The translations under genes were made by a program, and so were the position numbers. A DNA stretch of 64,000 bases from Candidatus Chlorohelix allophototropha. Its GTDB lineage: Bacteria; Chloroflexota; Chloroflexia; Chloroheliales; Chloroheliaceae. Shown piece after piece: positions 43,894-52,724 of the stretch. The stretch's first letter is position 1, and every line of letters starts with the position of its first letter. The notes beneath the pieces are model-generated. The model had not been told where the DNA came from. It ran no database searches and was given only the letters and a program-made list of their open reading frames with translations. The stretch lies in assembly GCF_030389965.1 (NCBI RefSeq), contig NZ_CP128399.1, positions 2,408,934-2,472,933 on the forward strand. The letters are read 5' to 3'.

Positions 43894-45060
43894 CTACTGA
43901 TTCCCGCGGTTCTGGCGATAGCGTAGGAACGGCGGAATATCCAAATCATCGTTAGCCGCAGGGCGATAAGGATACGGCTCAGCCGGCGCAGTAGGCTGGT
44001 AGTTGGTCTTGCCGGAAGGCTGTTGCAACGGTTGGTTGGTATAGTGCGGCACTTGCACCGGGCGCAATTGCGGCTTGCGTACCGCATCAAAGCCTGTTGC
44101 AATCACCGTCAGCTTCACTTCACTACCCATACGTGGATCAATCACTGCACCGACTATAATATTAGCGTCAGGATCGGCGGCTTGCTGAATTATCTCCGCT
44201 GCTTCGTAAACTTCGAGAATACCGAGATCATCTCCACCGGTAATATTGAACAGCACTCCGCGCGCCCCTTCAATTGATAGCTCCAGCAAAGGACTTTCAA
44301 TTGCCTGTTTGGCGGCATCAATACAACGATTATCGCCCGTACCATGTCCAATTGCCATCAAAGCAGACCCTGCATCGGTCATAATGCTCTTAACATCAGC
44401 AAAGTCGAGGTTGATTAAGCCCGGAACGGTAATCAGATCAGAAATACCTTGAATACCTTGCCGCAATACATCATCCGCAATTCTGAAGGCTTCTACTATG
44501 CTGGTCTTCTTATCGGCAACCTGCAACAGCCTATCGTTAGGAATTGTGATTAAGGTATCTACATGCTCTTTAAAGCGGGCAATGCCTTCTTCGGCAGAAG
44601 CCTTGCGGCGATTGCCTTCAAAACTAAACGGTTTGGTTACCACGCCCACGGTAAGCGCGCCGATTTCCTTAGCGATCTGGGCTATGATAGGGGAAGCGCC
44701 TGTACCTGTACCACCGCCCATACCGCTGGTGATAAATATCATGTCCGCGCCCTTTAGCGCTTCAAACAATTCCTCGCTGCTTTCTTCAGCAGCCTTAGCG
44801 CCGATTACCGGATTACCGCCCGCGCCAAGTCCTTTGGTAACTTTATCGCCAATCCGAATACGGGTAGGGGCTTTGCTATAGAGCAAGGCTTGAGCATCGG
44901 TATTCACTACGTAAAACTCAATACCGGTAAGACCACTCTCAATCATACGGTTCACTGCATTGGAACCGCCGCCACCTACGCCCACAACCTTTATCTGCGC
45001 GAAGCTTTCCAGATCCACGCTATTTATTAACTGCTGATCATGCATCCTTTTTGATGTCAT
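43894..45060 (-). CDS. ftsZ: Cell division protein FtsZ
   Basis: 388 residues, tubulin-like GTPase that forms the Z ring. [13 protein letters not shown] at the start, tubulin signature [10 protein letters not shown], and T7-loop region [11 protein letters not shown] are complete. A linker of about 50 residues rich in Pro/Gln ends in the conserved C-terminal peptide DIPPFLRYR that binds FtsA. Last gene of the dcw cluster, 123 bp after ftsA. Confidence 0.98.
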   Translation of the reverse strand: MTSKRMHDQQLINSVDLESFAQIKVVGVGGGGSNAVNRMIESGLTGIEFYVVNTDAQALLYSKAPTRIRIGDKVTKGLGAGGNPVIGAKAAEESSEELFEALKGADMIFITSGMGGGTGTGASPIIAQIAKEIGALTVGVVTKPFSFEGNRRKASAEEGIARFKEHVDTLITIPNDRLLQVADKKTSIVEAFRIADDVLRQGIQGISDLITVPGLINLDFADVKSIMTDAGSALMAIGHGTGDNRCIDAAKQAIESPLLELSIEGARGVLFNITGGDDLGILEVYEAAEIIQQAADPDANIIVGAVIDPRMGSEVKLTVIATGFDAVRKPQLRPVQVPHYTNQPLQQPSGKTNYQPTAPAEPYPYRPAANDDLDIPPFLRYRQNRGNQ

Positions 45061-45183
45061 TAGGGTTATCTCCTTTTAACGCAACCCGCTTGTTGCCGGT
45101 TTCTCTCTCCCCATTACTGTGCTATCCCCGACCGATAAACCCAGTTTGGAACTCAATACCCGGCTATAAGTCCCGATTAACTA

Positions 45184-46524
45184 CTATTGTGACGGTAAAA
45201 AATTTCGCAACCAGCCAGAAAATTTCCTGCCAACCCCACCGCCGCCACTGCTGGCGCGGCGCGGTTCCTGCAAAATATCTTCGCCGTTCATCTTCTTCAG
45301 ACCCCACAACACCAGTCCCACGCCGGCGCTGTAGGCGGGATTGTTCAAGGCGTCTCCGCCCATTCCACTCATCCCCCGTGGGACACCTACACGAACGGGC
45401 ATTCGCAATATATGCGCCGCCGCATCGGTAATACCCGTCAAACTGGCAGAACCACCCGTAAGCACAATGCCTGCGGGGATCATCGCATCGTAGCCACTTT
45501 TCTTGATCTCGCCTTGCACCATCTCAAAAAGCTGGCGCGCACGAGCATAGATTACCTCATTCAAAGTTTTTCTGGAAACGCGCTGTTTACTACCGATTTC
45601 GAAAGCTTCCACTTCGATCATTTCATCCGGCTGTTCATCCACTTTAGGATTCTCATCTACTTTGCGCAATTTCCAGTTATCGTGTCCGTAATAACCCCCG
45701 TAATAACCCTTCATAGAGCCGATTACCGAAGCATCACCGTACTTTGTCTTCAACCGTTCAGCCGTTTCAAGCGGAGTACGCAATACAATGGCGATGTCGT
45801 TGGTAATATGATTGCCGCCAATCGGTAATACCGCGGTGTGCCAGATAGTACCGTCAATGTATATTGCAATATCGGTTGTGCCGCTGCCGATATCCACCAA
45901 CACGACACCCAGACGCTTCTCCGCCTCTCCTAGCACCGCTTCGCTGGCTGCCAGCGATTCGAGTACCAACTCTTCCACTTCGATGCCTACGCGCTGTACC
46001 GCCTTGTAAAGGTTATTCAAAATGCTGACCGCTCCAGTAACAATATGAGTCTCTACTTCAAGACGGTAGCCACTCATACCGATTGGGTCGCGTACCCCAT
46101 CCTGCCCATCAATTACGTAGGTGCGCGGGATAACATGTAAAACTTCGCGCTGGGGCGGTATAGCTACTGCACGAGCAGAGTCCATTACCCTTGCTACATC
46201 TTCATGCCCTATCTCGCGATCGAATTTGCTCACCGCAACCACGCCCCGACTATTGATGCTGCTTACATGGCTGCCCGTTACCCCTACATTAGCCGCGCCA
46301 ACTTTTATTCCGGCAAGCCTTTCAGCTTTTTCCACCGCACTGGCGATACTTTGCGAGGTTTCTTCGATATTTACCACTACGCCTTTAGCCAACCCTTTGC
46401 TAGGGCTTACTCCGTATCCGGTAATATCAATATGCCCATCTTTGGTCACCTGCCCGATAATGCAGCTGATTTTAGAAGTGCCAATGTCTATTCCCACCAA
46501 GGGTTTTTCACGGTTAACAGCCAT
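45184..46524 (-). CDS. ftsA: Cell division protein FtsA
   Basis: 446 residues, actin-like. GIDIGTSKISCIIG is phosphate-1, VDIGSGTTDIAIY phosphate-2 and GIVLTGGSASLTG the adenosine motif; a 1C domain lies between. The C-terminal SGWLRNFLPS is an amphipathic membrane-targeting helix. It begins 5 bp after the cysteine-synthase-like gene. Confidence 0.97.
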   Translation of the reverse strand: MAVNREKPLVGIDIGTSKISCIIGQVTKDGHIDITGYGVSPSKGLAKGVVVNIEETSQSIASAVEKAERLAGIKVGAANVGVTGSHVSSINSRGVVAVSKFDREIGHEDVARVMDSARAVAIPPQREVLHVIPRTYVIDGQDGVRDPIGMSGYRLEVETHIVTGAVSILNNLYKAVQRVGIEVEELVLESLAASEAVLGEAEKRLGVVLVDIGSGTTDIAIYIDGTIWHTAVLPIGGNHITNDIAIVLRTPLETAERLKTKYGDASVIGSMKGYYGGYYGHDNWKLRKVDENPKVDEQPDEMIEVEAFEIGSKQRVSRKTLNEVIYARARQLFEMVQGEIKKSGYDAMIPAGIVLTGGSASLTGITDAAAHILRMPVRVGVPRGMSGMGGDALNNPAYSAGVGLVLWGLKKMNGEDILQEPRRASSGGGGVGRKFSGWLRNFLPSQ

Positions 46525-46528
46525 ATGT

Positions 46529-47476
46529 TTACTCCACCAAATCGGTGCTCAGATACTTTAATCCGCTATCGCATACCAGCGTTACGATAAGGTCGCCCGG
46601 TAACGCCCGTTTTGCTAATTGCAGCGCGGCAGCTACGTTTGCGCCACTGCTGAAGCCCCCAAAGATACCTTCCTGCTTCGCCAAAGCGCGAGCAGTAAAA
46701 GTGGCTTTTTCATCTGTTATCCCGATAGTCCCATCGCAAAGCCCCGAATCCCACAAAGGCGGCATCAGCGCATAACCTGCGCCTTGCAATTTGTGCGCCG
46801 AATTTGTAACGGGCTTGCCCCCGATTACCTGTGCTGTTTCCGGCTCAACTACAAAACACTTGATAGCCGGGTTATAGTGTTTCAATGCACGCGCCGTTCC
46901 AACAAAACTACCGCCGGAACCGGCAATTGCCACAAAAGAAGTTACTTTACCGTCGGTTTGTTCCCATATCTCTTTTCCGGTTGCCAGTTCGTGCGCCGCT
47001 GCATTCGCCGGATTATTAAACTGGTCAGGGCGAAAAGCATTTAATTCCTTCACCAGCGCTTGTGTCCGTTCTTCCACCAGCGCCAAATCCTCGCCGCTAA
47101 CTTTACCCGGTACGCTACCAATCGCCTGTGGCACTAGCGCTACCTCCGCGCCTAAACCTGCCAGCATTTTGCGCCGTTCAATACTGTTGCCTTCGCTCAT
47201 CACCGCAACCATGCGATAGCCCTTGATGGCGCATACTATCGCCAGCCCTGCACCCATATTGCCGCTGGTCAGTTCGACCACCGTACCACCCGGCTTTAAT
47301 AAGCCCTGCTTCTCGGCTTCCTCAATCATCCGAAGCGCAGCACGATCTTTAACGCTTGCGCCGGGATTTACCGACTCAATCTTAGCCAGTACCCTTGCCG
47401 GTAAGCCTTCCGCCAATCTGTCCAGCGCTACCAACGGGGTATTACCGATTGTTTCTAAAATACTATTAAAGAACAT
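46529..47476 (-). CDS. Cysteine synthase (O-acetylserine sulfhydrylase) family PLP enzyme
   Basis: 315 residues. PLP Lys in NPGASVKDRAAL, substrate loop TSGNMG (usual TSGNTG), phosphate loop GSGGSFVG and late FSSGANVAA. All residues needed for PLP chemistry are present; the Thr-to-Met change in the substrate loop could shift specificity. It overlaps the ftsQ stop by one base and ends 4 bp before ftsA, thus it is translationally embedded in the division cluster, an unusual place. Confidence 0.85.
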   Translation of the reverse strand: MFFNSILETIGNTPLVALDRLAEGLPARVLAKIESVNPGASVKDRAALRMIEEAEKQGLLKPGGTVVELTSGNMGAGLAIVCAIKGYRMVAVMSEGNSIERRKMLAGLGAEVALVPQAIGSVPGKVSGEDLALVEERTQALVKELNAFRPDQFNNPANAAAHELATGKEIWEQTDGKVTSFVAIAGSGGSFVGTARALKHYNPAIKCFVVEPETAQVIGGKPVTNSAHKLQGAGYALMPPLWDSGLCDGTIGITDEKATFTARALAKQEGIFGGFSSGANVAAALQLAKRALPGDLIVTLVCDSGLKYLSTDLVE

Positions 47477-48411
47477 CAGCTTATAACCGGCTTATCGGTA
47501 AAGCGCAAATCTGCCAATGACCATTTCAAATCGGTTCGAGCCTGCAACGCCTTCAGCAAATTGATTTTCTTATCCAGTTCTGCGTCTGTTCCAAAAAGCG
47601 CTTTCCATGTTCCGGTTTTGCCATTTCCTACCACTATTAAGCCGGTTGTAGGCGAGTAATCCAGCGAGGTGATTTTTATACCCTCCGTTTGCAATCTATC
47701 AAGAATTGGGGCAGCACTTGAAACCGCGACCCCCTCCACCTTTTCACCTACCTTCTTCTGAGTAGTATCTAGGCTATTTATAACAGGCAGAGTGGAAGCA
47801 TCACTTCTTGGTTGCGCGGAAGATTCAAGAATCACTCCATCAGGGTCAACCATATAGTACATGTCACCAATTTTCCATACAGCCCCGGTTTTACGTTCTA
47901 TTACCTCAATTCGCAGTTCATTGGGTAGTGCCTTTGTCACCTTAACATCGAGAATATAGGGTTTCTGGCGCAATTTAGCAGCTATATCATCTTCCTTTAG
48001 CAAGAAATAATTTTGCTGATTCGCGCCAGTAGTATCTATAACAGCCTTTGCATCCAGATACTTGCTGCCAGTAACCTTAATGTTAGTCATTTTGAAATTC
48101 GAGGCAGTTAAAATCCAGTAAACCAGACCTAATGCCAAAACCAGACCGACCAATAAGGGTATTCTGCCACTTTTGAAATCGGCTTTGAGTGTATCACTAA
48201 AACGGCGCGAGCCGCGCACTCCGCTCAAGACTGTACTGGTCAGCTTAACCCTCTCAGGTTTTTTCTTTTTCTTGCGGGTTGGTTTTACTTTCTCAAACTC
48301 AGGACGTTCAATACGTACTTGCGGGCGCGTATAGCGTGAGGAAGTATAGGAAGGCTCCTCATTACTACTGCGCGGCACTCTGCTTCTGTATCTCGGTCCT
48401 CTTGAACTCAT
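47476..48411 (-). CDS. ftsQ: Cell division protein FtsQ/DivIB
   Basis: 311 residues. A basic cytoplasmic tail of about 95 residues, one TM helix (IPLLVGLVLALGLVYWIL), then the POTRA domain (MTNIKVTGSKYLDAKAVIDTTGA) and the FtsQ beta domain. Tail longer than usual. Follows ddl by 6 bp. Confidence 0.93.
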   Translation of the reverse strand: MSSRGPRYRSRVPRSSNEEPSYTSSRYTRPQVRIERPEFEKVKPTRKKKKKPERVKLTSTVLSGVRGSRRFSDTLKADFKSGRIPLLVGLVLALGLVYWILTASNFKMTNIKVTGSKYLDAKAVIDTTGANQQNYFLLKEDDIAAKLRQKPYILDVKVTKALPNELRIEVIERKTGAVWKIGDMYYMVDPDGVILESSAQPRSDASTLPVINSLDTTQKKVGEKVEGVAVSSAAPILDRLQTEGIKITSLDYSPTTGLIVVGNGKTGTWKALFGTDAELDKKINLLKALQARTDLKWSLADLRFTDKPVIS

Positions 48412-48417
48412 ATCTTC

Positions 48418-49575
48418 CTAACCGGGTTTAACCTCATTGCGATTTTTATCGGCATGGCGTTCTATCGCCAACTCTACCAAACGATCAACCAATTGCGGGT
48501 AACTCAAGCCGCTTGCTTCCCACATCATCGGGTACATACTCAGCGAGGTAAAACCCGGAATGGTGTTAACCTCATTGAGAAATAGCTGCCCACTATCCTT
48601 ATCCTGAAAGAAATCCACTCTGGTCATACCGGCACAATCCAGCGTCAGATAGGCTTTAATTGCCAAAGTACGGATGCGGTCGCTCAATTCTTCCGGGATT
48701 TGCGCCGGGATAAAAAACTGCATACCCTGACTATCAATGTACTTGGCTTTATAGTCATAAAATTCGGCGCTATGTGCCAATTCGCCCACCACCGAAGCTA
48801 TCGGCTCATCGTTGCCCAGTACCGCTACTTCCAGTTCGCGCGGGCGTACCCCTTTTTCGACCATAATCTTGCGATCATAGCGAGCGGCGTTATCTATGGC
48901 GTTCGTCAGTTCACTTTTATCTGTAGCTCTACCAATGCCAACGCTGCTACCCATATTGACAGGCTTTACGAAGCAGGGATAGCCGATCTTTTCTTCAAGT
49001 TCCGCCAGAATTGAGGCTTTCTTTTCAGGTTTATCCCAATCGCGCCGCTTGAACGCTACATAGTCAATGACTGATATTCCGGCAGAGCGGAACAATTCGC
49101 GCTGCGCCACTTTATCCATCCCAACCGCTGAAGCCAACACTCCGGGTCCAACGTATGGCACGTTCGCCATCTCAAGCAAGCCCTGTAAAGTGCCATCTTC
49201 GCCGTAAGGTCCATGCAAAACCGGAATCACCACATCCAGACCGCTAGTTAACGTCTTTCCGGGCGATACAGCCAATCCAGTAGCAGTTTGCTCAATTGTC
49301 GCCAAGCCGTTTACGGTAGGGTCGCCCACGATTGTAACGGGCAACGCTCCGACAGTGGCTTCCGCCATCAACCGAGCAGGGTTTACCTCGCTCGTTCCTC
49401 TTTCGCCCAGATAAAGCCAGTTACCTTCAAGGGTAATGCCGATCAGGGTAATATCATATTTTTCAGGGTCGAGCGCTGCCGCAACAGATTTGGCAGAATT
49501 AAGCGATACTTCATGCTCTGCGCTTCTACCACCGAATATTAGACCAACTCTAATTTTGTGTTTTTCTTCGCTCAT
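48418..49575 (-). CDS. ddl: D-alanine-D-alanine ligase
   Basis: 385 residues, ATP-grasp. GGRSAEHEVSLNSAKSV, HGPYGEDGTLQGLLE, PCFVKPVNMGSSVGI and FLNEVNTIPGFTSLSMYP are the standard Ddl blocks. Makes the D-Ala-D-Ala dipeptide used by MurF. Confidence 0.97.
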   Translation of the reverse strand: MSEEKHKIRVGLIFGGRSAEHEVSLNSAKSVAAALDPEKYDITLIGITLEGNWLYLGERGTSEVNPARLMAEATVGALPVTIVGDPTVNGLATIEQTATGLAVSPGKTLTSGLDVVIPVLHGPYGEDGTLQGLLEMANVPYVGPGVLASAVGMDKVAQRELFRSAGISVIDYVAFKRRDWDKPEKKASILAELEEKIGYPCFVKPVNMGSSVGIGRATDKSELTNAIDNAARYDRKIMVEKGVRPRELEVAVLGNDEPIASVVGELAHSAEFYDYKAKYIDSQGMQFFIPAQIPEELSDRIRTLAIKAYLTLDCAGMTRVDFFQDKDSGQLFLNEVNTIPGFTSLSMYPMMWEASGLSYPQLVDRLVELAIERHADKNRNEVKPG

Positions 49576-49579
49576 TTTA

Positions 49580-50560
49580 TTAATTTAAGGGCGTGTCCCA
49601 ATCGCCCAATATCTCCAATTCCAGTTCTAGTTCTGCGCCAAACTTTTCTTTAACAGTTTTTTGCGCCAGTTTTATCAACGCCATTACATCGGAAGCCTGC
49701 GCCCCACCCAGATTGACGATAAAATTTGCGTGTCGTGGCGAGATTTGCGCCCTCCCAATAATCTTACCCTTGAGTCCGACTTCCTCAATCATTTTGCCGG
49801 AAGCCGGGAAGGGGGCAGGCGGGTTCTTAAAGACACTGCCTGCGCTTGGTTCCTGCGGCTGTTTTTCGCGCCGCCAGTTCGTCATTTCATCAATCGTTTC
49901 TTTGAGGCTAATCGAATCGCCTTTACGCAATTCAAACTCCGCCCATAGAATCAACTCGTTACCCGGTTCGCCTATTGCCGCTTTATCCATACCTACGTGT
50001 TCACGCCAGCGGGTATGGCGGTATGCCATTCCTAATTCTTCAGGGGCAAACAACTTGCGCTCACCTTGCCGAGTGGCAACCGCTACGCGCCTCAGCACTT
50101 TTGAAAAATCGCTGCCATGCGCCCCGGCGTTGCTGACAATTCCGCCACCCACACTGCCCGGAATTGTGGCGGCAAACTCGAACCCCGCCCAACCCTCTTT
50201 TGCCATGCGCCGCGCCACATTCCCTAGTAATGCGCCGCTTCCGGCTTTTAGTACGGCGGTTTCGTCCGGTTGTGGGGTTATTGTAATTTCCGCCATCCGG
50301 TTCTCAACCGCCATTCCGCGCCAACCGAGATCACTTATCAGCACATTGCTGCCGTTTCCCAACACCAGCAACGGTACACTCAGTTCCCAGCAAGTGCGCA
50401 ACACCGCCAGCATATCCTCTTCGCGGGTGATTCGAGCGAAGAAATCCGCCGCCCCACCGATTCGATATGAGGTATGTTTGGCAAGTAGCTCGCCCAGTAC
50501 CAGTTTCTTACCTAAAACGTGCTCCAAAGCCAGTTTTGCGCCTTGAAAGTCAAAGCTCAT
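49580..50560 (-). CDS. murB: UDP-N-acetylenolpyruvoylglucosamine reductase
   Basis: 326 residues. HTSYRIGGAADFFA, LGNGSNVLISD and PGSVGGGIVSNAGAHG form the FAD site; SAGSVFKNP holds the catalytic Ser. It is the type II form without the extra domain. Overlaps murC by 4 bases. Confidence 0.97.
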   Translation of the reverse strand: MSFDFQGAKLALEHVLGKKLVLGELLAKHTSYRIGGAADFFARITREEDMLAVLRTCWELSVPLLVLGNGSNVLISDLGWRGMAVENRMAEITITPQPDETAVLKAGSGALLGNVARRMAKEGWAGFEFAATIPGSVGGGIVSNAGAHGSDFSKVLRRVAVATRQGERKLFAPEELGMAYRHTRWREHVGMDKAAIGEPGNELILWAEFELRKGDSISLKETIDEMTNWRREKQPQEPSAGSVFKNPPAPFPASGKMIEEVGLKGKIIGRAQISPRHANFIVNLGGAQASDVMALIKLAQKTVKEKFGAELELELEILGDWDTPLN

Positions 50561-51942
50561 AACAGCAAGTCTGCAATCTTCCAGATATCACCCGCCCCAA
50601 GCATCAGCAGCACATCGCCGGGCTGAAGAATCTCTTTCAATATGACGCTGGCATTCTGATATGTAACAACTTGCGTCACTTTACCGGGGTGCTGCATAAG
50701 GCTTAGAATATCCTCGCTGGAAACACCCAGCGTATCGGTTTCCCTCGTCCGAAATATTTCCATCAAAAGCACCCGGTCTGCCTGCGTAAATGCGGCGGCA
50801 AACTCATTAAGAAACGTTTTGGTGCGTCTATGCGTGTGGGGTTGGAAAAGAGCAACCAACCGCCTACCGCTATAACGCTGCCGTGCCGAGGCGAGCGTTG
50901 CCATAATTTCAGTGGGGTGGTGAGCGTAATCATCCACCACTAACACTCCGTTTTTCTCGCCCTTTACCTCAAAGCGGCGGGCAGTTCCCTGAAATTCCGA
51001 AATCAGTTCGCAAAATTTGGCGGGTGGTATATGCGGTGCGGCGGTTATGCACATCGCCAGCGCACCCACCGCGTTGCTCACATTGTGTAAACCGGGCAAT
51101 GCCAGTGAAACCCGCGCTTGTATGTTTTTACCCTGCCAGAGCGTGAAATCATTACCACCCAGCGAATTAGACTCAATATTGGCAGCGCGCCAGTCCGCCA
51201 TTCCATCCAGTCCGTAAAGATAAACCCCTGAACCGCGTTCCTTGAGGAATTGCTCACCCATCAAACGAGCATTCGGCTCATCGGCACAGAAGAACAAACG
51301 ACGTGATTGGGTGGCAAACTGATGAAAAGCCGCCTTCAGGGTTTCAAAATCGCCGTAATAATCCAGATGGTCACCCTCTATATTATTCACAAGGGCAGCA
51401 TCAGGGCGATACTCAAGAAAACGACGTGCATATTCGTCCGCTTCTACTACCGCGTACTCACCTTTACCCATTCCCCCGGAGCATCCCAAATCCCTTGAAA
51501 TTCCTCCGATGTAAAAGGTTGGCTCTAACTCTGCTCTAGAAAGTAACGCAGCCACCAAATTAGTAGTGGTTGTTTTGCCATGGGTACCCGCTATAGCAAG
51601 GCAACGTTTGGAGTTGACCAGTAGAGCTACCATTTGTGCGTTTGTTAAAGTGCGAATACCGCGTGCCTGAGCTTCAATCAGTTCCGGGTTATTGGCAGTG
51701 GAAGCAGCGGTTGTAACCAACAAGGTAGCATCTTTTAGATTAGAGGGATCATGCCCCTCATATACCGTAACGCCACGCTGCCGCAGCCTTTCGCCATTCT
51801 CACCCGGTTTCAGGTCGCTTCCTGAAATTTTACAGCCTATATCCAGCAACATTTCTGCCAATGGGTACTGCCCTGCGCCTGCTATACCCAGCAAAAAAAC
51901 GTGACTGGTATCGAGTTCATCTAATCCCGGCAAAGTTATCAT
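50557..51942 (-). CDS. murC: UDP-N-acetylmuramate-L-alanine ligase
   Basis: 461 residues. P-loop AGTHGKTTTTNL, VVEADEYARRFL, DDYAHHPTEI and FQPHTHRRTKTF are Mur ligase marks; N-terminal GIAGAGQYPLAEML binds UDP. Overlaps the preceding membrane-protein gene by 4 bases. Confidence 0.97.
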   Translation of the reverse strand: MITLPGLDELDTSHVFLLGIAGAGQYPLAEMLLDIGCKISGSDLKPGENGERLRQRGVTVYEGHDPSNLKDATLLVTTAASTANNPELIEAQARGIRTLTNAQMVALLVNSKRCLAIAGTHGKTTTTNLVAALLSRAELEPTFYIGGISRDLGCSGGMGKGEYAVVEADEYARRFLEYRPDAALVNNIEGDHLDYYGDFETLKAAFHQFATQSRRLFFCADEPNARLMGEQFLKERGSGVYLYGLDGMADWRAANIESNSLGGNDFTLWQGKNIQARVSLALPGLHNVSNAVGALAMCITAAPHIPPAKFCELISEFQGTARRFEVKGEKNGVLVVDDYAHHPTEIMATLASARQRYSGRRLVALFQPHTHRRTKTFLNEFAAAFTQADRVLLMEIFRTRETDTLGVSSEDILSLMQHPGKVTQVVTYQNASVILKEILQPGDVLLMLGAGDIWKIADLLL

Positions 51943-52703
51943 TTCCTCAGAAATACATTTACCCCGATCAATAGTATCAGAGTAGCTCCTGCAAGCCCCA
52001 GAAAGAGTCTTACAAAATCAATGCCGCCTTCTTTGTTGGTGGGCGGGTTAAAAAATACCACAAAAATTAGATAAAACAGCAAAAACCCTCCCATTATCAA
52101 CGGCAGATAATCCAACCAAGCAAGCAGTGGAAAGCGTTCGCCCGTTTCCCTAAGTTTAATCTCGCCGCCGCCGATCTGGGGAGCGCCGTTACCTCCGATC
52201 TGGGGTACGGCTATTTTTACGTTATCAAGAAAAGTCAGCCGTAAATCCTTACCCAGAATTTTAGTAATATTGCTGTATATATAATTTAAAAAGAACAAAC
52301 CGTTGAAAAACCCTACCAACGCCCCCAACAGACTTTTATCGCTAGGTGGGCGGAACTTATTAGGTTTTCCCGGAACCGGCAACGGTCTTTTACGACCGTA
52401 CAAATAAGCAAAGCCGACCAACAATAGGAACAATACGGTCTGTAAGCCCGTTTTGAAGTTGTTGTCGAGCTTGATCTGGAAAGCGCCGGTGCCTTTTGCT
52501 ACTGCATTTACCCTATCACTGATAAATTGGGCAATAACATTAATAATACCTATTAAAATATCCAGTACGCCCGGCACGATGAAAGCGGTCACCACCAGAG
52601 CGAAGCTCCACACGAACTCGCGGTAAGAACCTCGTGCATAACCCCGAACTGTAAAGACCCCGATCAGAATCGTTACAATTAACCATAAAAAGCTTACGGT
52701 CAT
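51939..52703 (-). CDS. Unknown membrane protein in the murG position
   Basis: 254 residues with five or six TM helices: two at the N-terminus, one near 90, one near 135 and two at the C-terminus. A small repeat (VPQIGG, APQIGG) sits in an extracytoplasmic loop. The start (GYARGSYREFVWSF) recalls CvpA-like proteins, but weakly. It lies exactly where murG is expected, overlaps murC by 4 bases, and lies 21 bp after ftsW. It has no glycosyltransferase motif, so it does not replace MurG. Confidence 0.7.
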   Translation of the reverse strand: MTVSFLWLIVTILIGVFTVRGYARGSYREFVWSFALVVTAFIVPGVLDILIGIINVIAQFISDRVNAVAKGTGAFQIKLDNNFKTGLQTVLFLLLVGFAYLYGRKRPLPVPGKPNKFRPPSDKSLLGALVGFFNGLFFLNYIYSNITKILGKDLRLTFLDNVKIAVPQIGGNGAPQIGGGEIKLRETGERFPLLAWLDYLPLIMGGFLLFYLIFVVFFNPPTNKEGGIDFVRLFLGLAGATLILLIGVNVFLRK

Positions 52704-52724
52704 CTTTATTGGGACCCTAAGACC

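Noticed and set aside
49593-50546. 317-codon open frame on the plus strand
   Set aside because: It lies exactly opposite murB, whose motifs are complete; the translated product has no family features and is rich in Ser/Pro as antisense frames often are.
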